DNA from: an uncultured Pelagibacteraceae bacterium
Lineage (GTDB): Bacteria > Pseudomonadota > Alphaproteobacteria > Pelagibacterales > Pelagibacteraceae
DNA: 64,000 nt
NCBI GenBank assembly: GCA_902578525.1
Contig: CACHDJ010000003.1
Location: 1-64,000, forward strand
Reading direction: 5' to 3'
A program made the position numbers and the translations under genes. This document shows positions 40,166 through 50,128 of the stretch, piece after piece. Position 1 is the first letter of the stretch. Each line of letters starts with the position of its first letter. The notes below the pieces were generated by a model that was given only the letters and a program-made list of their open reading frames with translations, had not been told where the DNA came from and did no database searches.

Positions 40166-41221
40166 ATGAAAAATATTAAAAAACTACCATTAATTTTATC
40201 AATTCTATCATTCTTAATTACTTTTGTACCAGCAAATGCTGAAATTAAAGTAGTGGCAACAATAAAACCAATTCATTCACTTGCAAGTTATCTAATGGAT
40301 GGCATTGGTAAGCCAGATTTAATCGTTGATGGTTACGCCTCACCTCATGGATTTGCGCTCAAGCCATCCCATGCAAAAATGATTCAAAACGCTGATATTA
40401 TATTTTGGGTAGGTGAGGACATAGAAAATTTCTTAGAAAAACCATTAAAAACTATTGCAAAAAAAGCGGAAAAAATTGAATTAATGGAAATTAAAGGTTT
40501 AACTAAACTTAAATTTAGAGAAAGAAATATTTTTGAAGGTCATGACGATCATGGTCATAAAGAGGACGATCATGATGATCATGCTAAAAAAGAAGATGAT
40601 CACGATGACCACGGACATGACGATGAGCATAAAGAAGATGGTCACGATGACCACGGACATGACGATAAGCATAAAGAAGATGATCACGATGATCACGGTC
40701 ATGAAGGACACGCTCATGGTGAGTATGATCCACATATTTGGTTGGATCCAATGAATGCAAAAGTGATTTTAAGTGAAATGGCAGAACATTTGATAGAGAA
40801 TGATCAAAAGAATGAGGCTAAATATAAAGAAAACTTAAATAAAGCACATAAAGATTTAGATAAACTTACTAAGAAAGTTAAATCTGAATTAAATAAAGAT
40901 TTCAAATCAATAGTTTTTCATGATGCGTATCAATATTTTGAAGAAAGATTTGGTATTAACATTCTTGGTGCATTTACTGTAAATACAGATGTATTACCTG
41001 GTGCTGAACAATTAGCTGAAATCAGAGAAGTAATTGAGCATGATAAAGTAAGTTGCATATTTTCAGAGCCTCAATTTAATCCTGATATTATAAAAGCTGT
41101 AGCGAAAGATACTAATGTTGCAACAGGAGTCATAGATCCATTAGGAGCAACTCTTAACCCTGGTAAAGATTTATATTTTGATTTAATCAATAACATGTCA
41201 AAATCTTTCAAAGGTTGTTAA
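40166..41221 (+). CDS. znuA: Zinc ABC transporter substrate-binding protein ZnuA
   Basis: Signal peptide; KVVATIKPIHSLASYLMDGIG; His/Asp-rich loop; GHAHGEYDPHIWLDPMNAK. Confidence 0.94.
   Translation: MKNIKKLPLILSILSFLITFVPANAEIKVVATIKPIHSLASYLMDGIGKPDLIVDGYASPHGFALKPSHAKMIQNADIIFWVGEDIENFLEKPLKTIAKKAEKIELMEIKGLTKLKFRERNIFEGHDDHGHKEDDHDDHAKKEDDHDDHGHDDEHKEDGHDDHGHDDKHKEDDHDDHGHEGHAHGEYDPHIWLDPMNAKVILSEMAEHLIENDQKNEAKYKENLNKAHKDLDKLTKKVKSELNKDFKSIVFHDAYQYFEERFGINILGAFTVNTDVLPGAEQLAEIREVIEHDKVSCIFSEPQFNPDIIKAVAKDTNVATGVIDPLGATLNPGKDLYFDLINNMSKSFKGC
40592..40717 (+). repeat. In-frame 42-bp (14-aa) tandem repeat encoding the ZnuA His/Asp-rich loop
   Basis: Units EDDHDDHGHDDEHK / EDGHDDHGHDDKHK / EDDHDDHGHEGHAH at 40592, 40634, 40676; first two nearly identical at DNA level. 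Confidence 0.85.
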
Positions 41222-41263
41222 TTAGAAATTGATCTTTATTCATAAATAATATCTAATAATGGG

Positions 41264-42262
41264 ATGAGTACGGTTTCCCTTACATTAGATGAAATTTTTG
41301 ATTTAGCTAAAAAGACTTTATTAGTTAATGGATGTGATGATGAAACAGCATCTATTCTATCAGATTTAATCAGAAATGCTGAAAGAGATGGATCTTTATC
41401 TCATGGTTTGTTTAGATTACCTGCGTATGTGAGTGGTTTAAAAAGTGGAAAAATTAATGGTAAAGGAAAACCAGAAGTTAAAAAGATTTCAGCATCAGTA
41501 ATTAAAGTTCAAGGTAATAATTGTTTAGCACCTGTAGTTTTAGATAAAGGCTTACCTGAATTAGCAAAAGCTGCAAAAGAAAATGGTGTAGCAGTGCTAG
41601 CAATTAATAATTCACATCATATGGCTGCTATGTGGCCTGAAACAGAAAAATTAGCAGAAGAAGGTTTAGTTGCTTTTGCTTGTACATCATATAAGCCAGC
41701 TGTTGCCCCAACAGGTTCAATCAAACCTTTGTTTGGAACAAATCCAATTTCATTTGCTTGGCCAAGACCTGGCAAAACTCCAGTTGTTTATGATATGGCA
41801 ACTGCATCAATGGCAATGGGGGAGGTTCAAGTTGCTAAAAGAGAAGGTCACAAAGTTCCCCTTGGAACTGGATTAACAAAAGAAGGAAAGGAAACAACCG
41901 ATCCTGCCGCAATAGCTGACGGCGGGGTGTTATTACCATTTGGAGGTTATAAAGGTTCAGCAATAGCAATGATGGTAGAATTAATGGCTGGCGCGTTAGT
42001 TGGTGATAATTTTAGCTTTGAGACAGCTGCAAAAGATAATAATGATGGTGGACCTCCTAGTGGAGGTGAATTTATTCTTGCTATCTCTCCTGAAAAAACT
42101 TCTGGAACTAATTGGCAAAAACATGCAGATGAATTTTTTGAAAAAATGAAATCAATGGGTGAAGTAAGATTACCTGGGGAAAGACGACACAAAAATAGAC
42201 TTGATAAAGGTCCTCGTAATATAAACGAGGAATTAGTTAATAAAATAAAATCGTTAAGCTAA
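41264..42262 (+). CDS. Ldh-family (MDH/LDH2) oxidoreductase
   Basis: RDGSLSHGLFRLPAYVSGL, NNSHHMAAMWPETEKLAEEGLVAFACTS, FGTNPISFAWP, FGGYKGSAIAMMVELMAGAL. Confidence 0.85.
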   Translation: MSTVSLTLDEIFDLAKKTLLVNGCDDETASILSDLIRNAERDGSLSHGLFRLPAYVSGLKSGKINGKGKPEVKKISASVIKVQGNNCLAPVVLDKGLPELAKAAKENGVAVLAINNSHHMAAMWPETEKLAEEGLVAFACTSYKPAVAPTGSIKPLFGTNPISFAWPRPGKTPVVYDMATASMAMGEVQVAKREGHKVPLGTGLTKEGKETTDPAAIADGGVLLPFGGYKGSAIAMMVELMAGALVGDNFSFETAAKDNNDGGPPSGGEFILAISPEKTSGTNWQKHADEFFEKMKSMGEVRLPGERRHKNRLDKGPRNINEELVNKIKSLS

Positions 42263-43030
42263 TTTAATTTCAATTGGAGTATGGTCAGAGGGTTTTTCTT
42301 TTCCTCTAGGATCTTTATTAATATTTATAGACTTAATTTGGTCAATTAAAGAGTTTGAAGCTAGGAAATGATCTATTCTCATTCCATTATTCTTTTGCCA
42401 AGCTCCTCTCATATAATCCCAATAGGTATAACCTTCTTTTGTTTCATTAAAATGTCTGTAAACATCACTTAATCCTAAATTTAACATTTCTCTAAATTTT
42501 TTTCTTATCTCTAGTCTATATAGAGCATCATCTTCAAAACTTTTAACATTATAAACATCTTCAGCAGATGGAATTACATTAAAATCTCCAGCAAGAATTA
42601 TATTTAAATTTTTTTTTGATAATAACTTTAATTGTTTAATTAATTGATCCATCCAACTTTTTTTATAATCATATTTTTCTGTATCAACTGGATTACCATT
42701 AGGTGTATAGATATTTATTAATTGGATAATTTTTTTTTTATACTCAACCTCTGCAGAAATAACTCTTGATTGTTTTAATTTATCTTTAATTAAATCAGTT
42801 CTAACTTTTTTTAATTTTAATTTTGAAATAATAGCAACACCATTATAACTTTTTTGACCAAATACATAGCTTTCATAATCCATTGAAGAAAAATCATCAT
42901 AAGGAAAATTTATATCCTCAGTTTTGATCTCCTGCATCATTAAAATGTCTGGTTTATATTTTAAAAGATAACTTTTGATATTTTCAATACGTGCTCTTAC
43001 GGAATTCACATTCCAAGATGAAATGAGCAT
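42254..43030 (-). CDS. xthA: Exodeoxyribonuclease III
   Basis: ISSWNVNSVRARIENI, MMQEIKTED, AGDFNVIPSAEDVYN, RIDHFLAS, PSDHTPIEI; start trimmed to ATG at 43030. Confidence 0.92.
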   Translation of the reverse strand: MLISSWNVNSVRARIENIKSYLLKYKPDILMMQEIKTEDINFPYDDFSSMDYESYVFGQKSYNGVAIISKLKLKKVRTDLIKDKLKQSRVISAEVEYKKKIIQLINIYTPNGNPVDTEKYDYKKSWMDQLIKQLKLLSKKNLNIILAGDFNVIPSAEDVYNVKSFEDDALYRLEIRKKFREMLNLGLSDVYRHFNETKEGYTYWDYMRGAWQKNNGMRIDHFLASNSLIDQIKSININKDPRGKEKPSDHTPIEIKLA

Positions 43031-43347
43031 TAAAGAGAAAAGGAAACACCACAACCACAAGAGGATTTGGTTTGAGGATTAGTTATTTTAAATTGTTCAC
43101 CTATTAATTCTGAAACATAATCAACTTCGGAACCTTTTAAAAGACCTGCCGAAGTTTTGTCAATTAGAATATTTTCAAATTTTAAATCATCTTCAGTTTT
43201 TGATTTATCAAATGTAAATTCATATTGAAAACCTGAACAACCACCACCTTTGATAGCGATTCTAAAAAAAGACCCCTTATCTTTTTTAGATAACAAAGTA
43301 TTGATCTGTTTTAGAGCTTTATCAGTAAATTTAATTTCTTTTATCAT
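43030..43347 (-). CDS. erpA: Fe-S cluster insertion protein (HesB/IscA family)
   Basis: KGGGCSGFQYEFTFD and C-terminal SSCGCGVSF. Confidence 0.88.
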   Translation of the reverse strand: MIKEIKFTDKALKQINTLLSKKDKGSFFRIAIKGGGCSGFQYEFTFDKSKTEDDLKFENILIDKTSAGLLKGSEVDYVSELIGEQFKITNPQTKSSCGCGVSFSL

Positions 43348-43397
43348 TATTGATCACTGGTATTACTAATATAATACTTAATATTAGATTTTAAAGG

Positions 43398-44513
43398 ATG
43401 AAAAAATACTCAAAGATTGGCTTATTTAAAAGTAAAGGTAGAATCTTTAAAGAATCTTTATCTAAATATAGAACTCCGTTTCAAAGAGATAGAGATCGAA
43501 TTATTCACAGCGCTTCATTCCGAAGACTTAAACATAAAACTCAAGTATTCGTTAATACTGAAGGAGATCATTATCGAACAAGAATAACTCATTCTATGGA
43601 AGTAGCTCAAATAGCTAGGTCTATTGCAAGATATCTTAATCTCAACGAGGATTTAGCTGAGACCTTAAGTTTAGCTCATGATTTAGGTCACACTCCATTT
43701 GGTCATGCTGGTGAAGACTCTTTAAATGAATGTATGGAAAATTTTGGAGGATTTGATCACAACTTGCAAACTTTAAGAATCATTATGTTTTTAGAGAATA
43801 AGTATTTAAAATTTACTGGCTTAAATCTTTCTATTGAAACTTTAGAAGGACTATTAAAGCATAATGGTCCAGTAGAGGATCTAGATTTAGTTAATGATTT
43901 AATAGGTATTAAGAATTTTAAAAGTATGATAAATTTTAATACATATCCATCGATAGAAGCACAAATTTCCGCAATTTCTGATGACATAGCTTATAACAAT
44001 CATGATATCCAAGATGGAATAAATGCAAATTTATTTAGATTAGAGGAATTAGTTGAAATTGATTTTTTTAGAGATATTTACAAAAAATATAAAAAAAAAA
44101 TTAATAAACAAAATTATAAAGTGGCTACTTATCAGATTATAAGAGACTCTATAGATAGAATGATAAAAGATTTAATAAAAAATACAAAAAACAATCTTAA
44201 GTCAAATAATATCAAATCATTTAAAGATATTGATAAAACAAATTTTTTAATGGTTAACTTTTCTGACAAAATTAAAGACTCTGAAAGTGAAATAAAATAT
44301 TTTTTAAAATCTAAAATGTATAATAATAAGAAGGTGCTAGAGAAAAATAATAAAGGTAAATTAATTATAAAAAGATTATTTAATAAGATTAAACAAAATC
44401 CAAAAAAATTTATCTCAAATCAACTACTCTCTAAGGATAAATATAGAGCTATTTCTGATTTTATATCAGGTATGACAGATAGATATGCAATTAATCTTTA
44501 TAATAATAAATGA
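43398..44513 (+). CDS. dgt: Deoxyguanosinetriphosphate triphosphohydrolase (HD domain)
   Basis: PFQRDRDRIIHSASFRRLKHKTQVFVNTEGDHYRTRITHSMEVAQIARSIAR, LAHDLGHTPFGHAGE. Confidence 0.93.
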   Translation: MKKYSKIGLFKSKGRIFKESLSKYRTPFQRDRDRIIHSASFRRLKHKTQVFVNTEGDHYRTRITHSMEVAQIARSIARYLNLNEDLAETLSLAHDLGHTPFGHAGEDSLNECMENFGGFDHNLQTLRIIMFLENKYLKFTGLNLSIETLEGLLKHNGPVEDLDLVNDLIGIKNFKSMINFNTYPSIEAQISAISDDIAYNNHDIQDGINANLFRLEELVEIDFFRDIYKKYKKKINKQNYKVATYQIIRDSIDRMIKDLIKNTKNNLKSNNIKSFKDIDKTNFLMVNFSDKIKDSESEIKYFLKSKMYNNKKVLEKNNKGKLIIKRLFNKIKQNPKKFISNQLLSKDKYRAISDFISGMTDRYAINLYNNK

Positions 44514-46243
44514 ACATTTTTGATAAATATTTAGATAATATAAAAAAAATTTTATTAGATCTGTCAAAAAATGGTGATTTAATTTTACCTGAAAAATTAG
44601 ATCGAATTACTACTGAGATACCTCCTTCAAAATTTGATAGCGATATTTCAACAAATGTTGCGATGATTTTATCAAAAGTAAATAATAAATTGCCAACCGA
44701 GCTCGCAGTTACTTTAGCAGAAGCAATTAAAAAAAGTGATAATTTAATTGATGATATATCTATAATTAAACCAGGTTTTATAAATATTAAATTTAAACCA
44801 ATTTTCTGGACAAATTTTGCAGAAGAAATAATTAGAAATTCTAAAACTTTTGGAATTAATACAAAAGAAGGAAAGAAGAATTACTTGGTTGAATTTGTTT
44901 CAGCTAATCCAACAGGACCTTTACATGTAGGACACTGTAGAGGAGCAATTTTAGGCGATGTTATTTCTAATGTTTTGTTATTTAATAAACATAAAGTTAC
45001 AAAAGAATATTATGTTAATGATTACGGTAATCAAATTATAAATTTTACAAAATCAGTTTATTTTAGAATTAGAGAGATTATTTATAATGAGCCTTTCCCC
45101 AAAGATAATGATGATTTGTATCCTGGGGATTATTTAATAGATTTTGCTCAAAATATAATAGATACAAATCAAAAAATTGATTTCAAAAATTTTGAAAATA
45201 TATCAGATGTACTAACAGATCTATCTATTGATGAGGCATTAAAATTAATAAAAAATAACCTTAGTATCCTTGGAGTTAATCATGATAATTTTGTAAGTGA
45301 AAAAAAATTAGTTAAAAATGATGAAGTTAAAAAAGTTATTGATTTTCTAAGAAAAAATGAATTTGTTTATAAAGGTAAAATTAAAGCACCAGTAAGTGAG
45401 AATAATGACAAATGGGTAGAACGTGAACAATTACTTTTTAGATCTACAGATTTTGGAGATGATAAAGATAGAGCTTTACAAAAATCTGATGGTGCTTGGA
45501 CTTATTTTGCAAGTGATGTTGCATATCATAAGAATAAATTAGATAGAAAATTCGATTATTTGATTAATATTTTGGGTGCTGATCATGCAGGATATATCAA
45601 AAGAATTACTTCATCTGTAGATGCATTATCAGGAAAAAAAGATAAATTAATTTGCAAAATTAGTCAGCTTGTAAAACTTATCAAAGACAACAAACCTTTT
45701 AAAATGTCAAAGAGAAAGGGAGATTACATAACTGTTGATGATTTGATTGAAGAAGTTGGTAAAGATGCCACTAGATTTATAATGCTTAACAGAAGCAGTG
45801 ATGTTGAATTGGATTTCGATTTTGATGCAGTTAAAGAAACTTCAAAAGATAATCCACTTTATTACGTTCAATATTGTTATGCGAGAATTGCATCTGTATT
45901 TAGACATATCAACAAGGATTTGAAATTAGATATTGAAATAAAAAGCTATAAATTTGAATATACCAATGACGAAATAAAAATTTTAAAAAAAGTTTCTGAA
46001 TGGCCTAAATGTATTGATACAGCTAGTAGTAAATTTGAACCTCACCGCATCCCAGTATTTTTATATGAACTAGCATCAGAATTTCATTCATATTGGAACT
46101 TAGGAAAGCAAAACCCAAAGAAAAGATTCATAAATGATAATAAAGATATTTCTGAAGATAAATTAGTTTTTTTAAAAGTAATCTCTAATGTTATTAAGTC
46201 CGGTATGGATATAGTGGGAGTCAGTACACCAGAAAAAATGTAA
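44510..46243 (+). CDS. argS: Arginyl-tRNA synthetase
   Basis: VEFVSANPTGPLHVGHCRGAILGDVISN; KMSKRKGDYITVDDL. Confidence 0.96.
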   Translation: MNIFDKYLDNIKKILLDLSKNGDLILPEKLDRITTEIPPSKFDSDISTNVAMILSKVNNKLPTELAVTLAEAIKKSDNLIDDISIIKPGFINIKFKPIFWTNFAEEIIRNSKTFGINTKEGKKNYLVEFVSANPTGPLHVGHCRGAILGDVISNVLLFNKHKVTKEYYVNDYGNQIINFTKSVYFRIREIIYNEPFPKDNDDLYPGDYLIDFAQNIIDTNQKIDFKNFENISDVLTDLSIDEALKLIKNNLSILGVNHDNFVSEKKLVKNDEVKKVIDFLRKNEFVYKGKIKAPVSENNDKWVEREQLLFRSTDFGDDKDRALQKSDGAWTYFASDVAYHKNKLDRKFDYLINILGADHAGYIKRITSSVDALSGKKDKLICKISQLVKLIKDNKPFKMSKRKGDYITVDDLIEEVGKDATRFIMLNRSSDVELDFDFDAVKETSKDNPLYYVQYCYARIASVFRHINKDLKLDIEIKSYKFEYTNDEIKILKKVSEWPKCIDTASSKFEPHRIPVFLYELASEFHSYWNLGKQNPKKRFINDNKDISEDKLVFLKVISNVIKSGMDIVGVSTPEKM

Positions 46244-46503
46244 TGCTTAAAGAAATTAAATATTTATTATTTGTGCTGATTATTGGGATGTTTCTTTTTT
46301 TTACAGGCAGATATTATTTTTCAGATCAAAATATAAAAAATTCATACAGATCATTTAATCAAATTAATGAGAAAATTGATATTTATTCAAGAAATTTGCC
46401 TACTTTAGAAAATGATACACAAGATATAATTGAATATGTAAAACAAAGTAAAAATAAAAAAAAGAAAAAGTTTAATTTTTGGAAACTTTTAGAGAATGAT
46501 TAA
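46243..46503 (+). CDS. Small single-TM hypothetical protein
   Basis: 86 aa with N-terminal TM, TAATG-coupled to argS and overlapping nagZ. Confidence 0.7.
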   Translation: MLKEIKYLLFVLIIGMFLFFTGRYYFSDQNIKNSYRSFNQINEKIDIYSRNLPTLENDTQDIIEYVKQSKNKKKKKFNFWKLLEND

Positions 46504-47446
46504 CAAAAGAAAAGCGTTTATAGTAGGTTTAAAATCATACAAATTATCTAATAAAGAAAAAATTTTTTTAAAGAAATATAAACCTTGGGGTGTTATTTTG
46601 TTTTCAAGAAATATTAAAACAATTAAGCAAACTAAAACTCTTACAGATAATATAAAAAAAATTTTTAAAGATAAAAAATATCCAATATTAATTGATCAAG
46701 AAGGGGGTAGAATAAATAGACTAAATAAAATAATTAGTTTTGATAATTTAACTTCTGAATATTTTGGAAATTTGTTTGAAAAAGATTTAAATCAACTAAA
46801 TATTTTTTATAAATTATTTGTAGATAAAACCTCTTATTTATTGAAGATGATTGGAGTAAATATTAATACAGTTCCCGTTTTAGATCTTAGAGTAAAAGGT
46901 GCTAGTAACATTATTGGTGATCGATCTTTCTCTAAAAACAAAAATATTGTATCAAAAATGGGTGATTATTGTATTGAATTATATCATGAAAACTCAGTAG
47001 GAACCGTTATAAAGCATATGCCTGGACATGGATTAGCTAAAGTAGACAGCCATAAATTCACTCCTGTTATTAAGAAGTCATTAAAATATCTTTCTAAAAA
47101 TGACTTTTATACTTTTAAAAATAAAAAAAGTTATTTTGCTATGACTGCTCATATTATTTACGAAAAATTAGATAAATTAAATACTGCAACACATTCAAAA
47201 AAAATTATTAAACTCATAAGAAATAAGATTGGATTTAAAAATATTCTAATTTCTGATGATTTATCAATGAAAAGTCTTAAAGGAGATATTAAAATTAATA
47301 CAATTAAATCTTTTAAAGCCGGTTGTAACATAGTCCTACATTGCAATGGTAATCTTAATGAAATGCAGATAGTTGCTAATAATTCCCCTTTAATTAACAA
47401 CTTTGTAATAAAAAAAACATCACAATTTCGTAAAATTTTAAGTTAA
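46496..47446 (+). CDS. nagZ: Beta-N-acetylhexosaminidase (GH3)
   Basis: WGVILFSRNI, ILIDQEGGRINRL, VIKHMPGHGLAKVDSH, ISDDLSMKSL. Confidence 0.9.
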   Translation: MINKRKAFIVGLKSYKLSNKEKIFLKKYKPWGVILFSRNIKTIKQTKTLTDNIKKIFKDKKYPILIDQEGGRINRLNKIISFDNLTSEYFGNLFEKDLNQLNIFYKLFVDKTSYLLKMIGVNINTVPVLDLRVKGASNIIGDRSFSKNKNIVSKMGDYCIELYHENSVGTVIKHMPGHGLAKVDSHKFTPVIKKSLKYLSKNDFYTFKNKKSYFAMTAHIIYEKLDKLNTATHSKKIIKLIRNKIGFKNILISDDLSMKSLKGDIKINTIKSFKAGCNIVLHCNGNLNEMQIVANNSPLINNFVIKKTSQFRKILS

Positions 47447-47455
47447 TATCTTCAC

Positions 47456-48196
47456 ATGTCTGAAACTGATTCTGTACTGTTTAAAGTAAATGTAAATAAT
47501 TATAATGGACCTTTAGATGCTCTTTTAGATCTTGCTAAAGCACAAAAAGTTGATTTAGAACAAATTTCTATAACCAAATTAGCAGATCAGTTTCATGATT
47601 ATATAACTAAAAAAAAAGATTTGAATTTGGAAGTTGCTTCAGAATATTTGTTGATGGCAACCTGGTTAGCATATCTTAAATCTAAATTATTATTACCAGG
47701 TACTCCAGAAGAGGAATTTAAAGTTCAAGAGGTTGCTGAAAAATTAAAACTCCAATTAAAAAAATTAGAGTTAATTCGTTTGCTTTCTGATCAAATGTTA
47801 AAAAGAAAAAGGCTTGGTAGAGAAATTCGATCAAGAGGAATGAAAGGAAATATAAGATCAATGTATAGTTCAGAATATAAATTAAGTTTATTTGAACTTT
47901 TGAAATCTTATTCAACAATTATTATGACTAAAGATTTTCAAAAAATGAATATCCCCAAGTTACCTGTTTTCACAACTGAAGATGGAATTAAAACAATAAA
48001 AGAATTTTTTGGTAAACTAATTGATTGGCAAAATTTAGATGATTTAATACCAAAAAACTTTAAATCTGGGAAAGGTTATAAAACAACTGGTAAAGCAGGA
48101 ATTTTTTCTGGCTCTTTAGAACTAGTTAAAGAAGGTAATTTGAAAATTAAACAAGACGAATTATTTAAAGATATTTATATTAAAGAAAATTCATGA
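47456..48196 (+). CDS. scpA: Segregation and condensation protein A
   Basis: YNGPLDALLDLAKAQKVDLEQISITKLADQF...EYLLMATWLAYLKSKLLLP. Confidence 0.93.
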   Translation: MSETDSVLFKVNVNNYNGPLDALLDLAKAQKVDLEQISITKLADQFHDYITKKKDLNLEVASEYLLMATWLAYLKSKLLLPGTPEEEFKVQEVAEKLKLQLKKLELIRLLSDQMLKRKRLGREIRSRGMKGNIRSMYSSEYKLSLFELLKSYSTIIMTKDFQKMNIPKLPVFTTEDGIKTIKEFFGKLIDWQNLDDLIPKNFKSGKGYKTTGKAGIFSGSLELVKEGNLKIKQDELFKDIYIKENS

Positions 48197-48894
48197 ATAA
48201 AAAAAAAATATTAAAAAAAGATAATATCGTGAACTTTCCATCTAAATTATCATCTATTGAAAAAGAAATTGAAGCTATAATCTTTGCAGCAGCCGAACCA
48301 TTAGATATTGAAACAATAGAAAGTAAACTTTCGAAAAAGGTAGATATAAATAAGTCATTAGAAAAATTAAAAACTGAATATTCTATGAGAGGAATTAATT
48401 TAGTTTGTATTTCAAAAAAATGGTCTTTTCGAACATCTCCTCATTTATCAAATTTGATGATTAAAGAAAAAATGGTTGAAAAAAAATTATCAAGAGCTGC
48501 TATAGAAACTTTGGCTATAATTGTTTATCATCAACCTGTAACTAGAGCTGAAATTGAGGAAATAAGAGGTGTTGCGTTTGGAACTAATACTATAGAAATT
48601 TTAATGGAACTCAACTGGGTTAAACCTGGTGGTCGTAAAGATTTACCCGGTAAACCAATTCAGTATGTCACTACTGAAGAATTTTTAAGCCATTTCAATT
48701 TACAAAAATTGTCAGATTTACCCACAGTTGATGAATTAGGAGCTGCTGGTTTGATAGATACTACTAGTGTAGATAATGAAATTTTTGGTACTGGGAAGTT
48801 TTATAAAGAGAAGCAAGAAGAAAAAAAAGAAGACATTTACTCAAATATCGATGAAATGTTGAGTGGCACTCTTGATGAAGAGGATAATAAATAA
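48193..48894 (+). CDS. scpB: Segregation and condensation protein B
   Basis: IEAIIFAAAEPLDIETIE; LSRAAIETLAIIVYHQPVTRAEIEEIRGV. Confidence 0.93.
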   Translation: MNKKKILKKDNIVNFPSKLSSIEKEIEAIIFAAAEPLDIETIESKLSKKVDINKSLEKLKTEYSMRGINLVCISKKWSFRTSPHLSNLMIKEKMVEKKLSRAAIETLAIIVYHQPVTRAEIEEIRGVAFGTNTIEILMELNWVKPGGRKDLPGKPIQYVTTEEFLSHFNLQKLSDLPTVDELGAAGLIDTTSVDNEIFGTGKFYKEKQEEKKEDIYSNIDEMLSGTLDEEDNK

Positions 48895-48937
48895 AAAGTC
48901 ACTTTTAAAATTTTTATAAACAGGATATAAAGTTTTT

Positions 48938-49144
48938 ATGAGTATAGGTATTTGGCAAATTGCTATCGTAGTTATTTTAGTAGTTTTACTATTTGGTAGA
49001 GGTAAGATCTCTAGTTTAATGGGTGATGTTGCTAAAGGAATAAAAAGTTTTAAAAAAGGTATGGCTTCAGATGTTTCAGATGAGTCAGAACCAAAAAATA
49101 TTTCTGAAGATAATCAAGATTCAAATAATAAAGATAAAGACTAA
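48938..49144 (+). CDS. tatA: Twin-arginine translocase subunit TatA
   Basis: [42 protein letters not shown]. Confidence 0.93.
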   Translation: MSIGIWQIAIVVILVVLLFGRGKISSLMGDVAKGIKSFKKGMASDVSDESEPKNISEDNQDSNNKDKD

Positions 49145-49149
49145 GTCAC

Positions 49150-49368
49150 ATGCCTACTATTGGTTGGTTTGAGATTTTAATTGTAGTTGCAATAGCTATA
49201 GTTGTTTTAGGACCAAAAGATTTTCCTTTAATGTTAAAAAAAGTTGGATCATGGATAGGAACAACTAAAAGATATATTAATAATATTCAAAATGAAGTTT
49301 CTAATATTGATATAGAAGAAAATAATATTCAAAAAAAAGAAAATAAAGAAAATAAGAAAGATGCTTAA
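49150..49368 (+). CDS. tatB: Twin-arginine translocase subunit TatB (short)
   Basis: MPTIGWFEILIVVAIAIVVLGPKDFPLMLKKVG; between tatA and tatC. Confidence 0.88.
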   Translation: MPTIGWFEILIVVAIAIVVLGPKDFPLMLKKVGSWIGTTKRYINNIQNEVSNIDIEENNIQKKENKENKKDA

Positions 49369-50128
49369 GGAAGACAAAGAGAGTGGGTTTATCAGTCATC
49401 TATCTGAACTAAGAAAAAGACTAATTCATAGTTTTATTTTTCTTATAATCTTTTTTGTCTTTTGTTATATATTTGCTGAACATCTTTATGGTTTTTTAGT
49501 TGAACCGTATGCTACTGCAGTAAAAGATGATGAAATTGATAGGAGGTTAATATTTACTGCTCTTCAAGAAACTTTTTTAACTTATTTAAAGGTTTCATTT
49601 TTTACTGCTTTCTTTATTACATTTCCGTTTATATTAATTCAAATTTGGAAATTTATCGCGCCTGGTTTATATAAACATGAAAAGGTAGCTATTTTACCTT
49701 ACTTGATATTAACACCCATCTTATTTTTTTTAGGTGGTATGCTTGTCTATTATTTAATTATGCCTCTAGCTATAAAGTTTTTTTTATCTTTTGAGAGCAG
49801 TGGTATTTCAACAAATCTTCCAATACAATTAGAAGCAAAAGTTAATGAATATCTTTCATTAGTAATGAAATTGATATTTGCTTTTGGTATAAGCTTTCAA
49901 TTACCAGTAGTTTTAAGTTTGTTAGCCAGAGTAGGGATAGTAGATTCAGAATTTTTGAAAACAAGAAGAAAATATGTTGTTGTAATGATTTTTGCTGCTG
50001 CAGCATTATTAACACCACCTGATCCTATTACTCAAATTGGATTAGCAATACCATTGTTAATTCTATATGAATTATCTATTTTTTCAGTAAAGTTTATTGA
50101 AAATAAAAAATTTAAAAACGATGTATAA
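49361..50128 (+). CDS. tatC: Twin-arginine translocase subunit TatC
   Basis: FISHLSELRKRLIHSFIFL; AALLTPPDPITQIGLAIPLLILYELSI. Confidence 0.95.
   Translation: MLKEDKESGFISHLSELRKRLIHSFIFLIIFFVFCYIFAEHLYGFLVEPYATAVKDDEIDRRLIFTALQETFLTYLKVSFFTAFFITFPFILIQIWKFIAPGLYKHEKVAILPYLILTPILFFLGGMLVYYLIMPLAIKFFLSFESSGISTNLPIQLEAKVNEYLSLVMKLIFAFGISFQLPVVLSLLARVGIVDSEFLKTRRKYVVVMIFAAAALLTPPDPITQIGLAIPLLILYELSIFSVKFIENKKFKNDV

Noticed and set aside
40592-40717. Short repeats considered as CRISPR
   Set aside because: Repeats are contiguous, in-frame and coding (ZnuA), with no unique spacers; no cas genes in the window.
40499-40754. ORFs on both strands over the znuA repeat (40533..40754 + and 40499..40735 -)
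   Set aside because: Out-of-frame readings of the His/Asp tandem repeat; composition (Met/Ile/Thr runs) is an artefact of GAT/CAT-rich codons.
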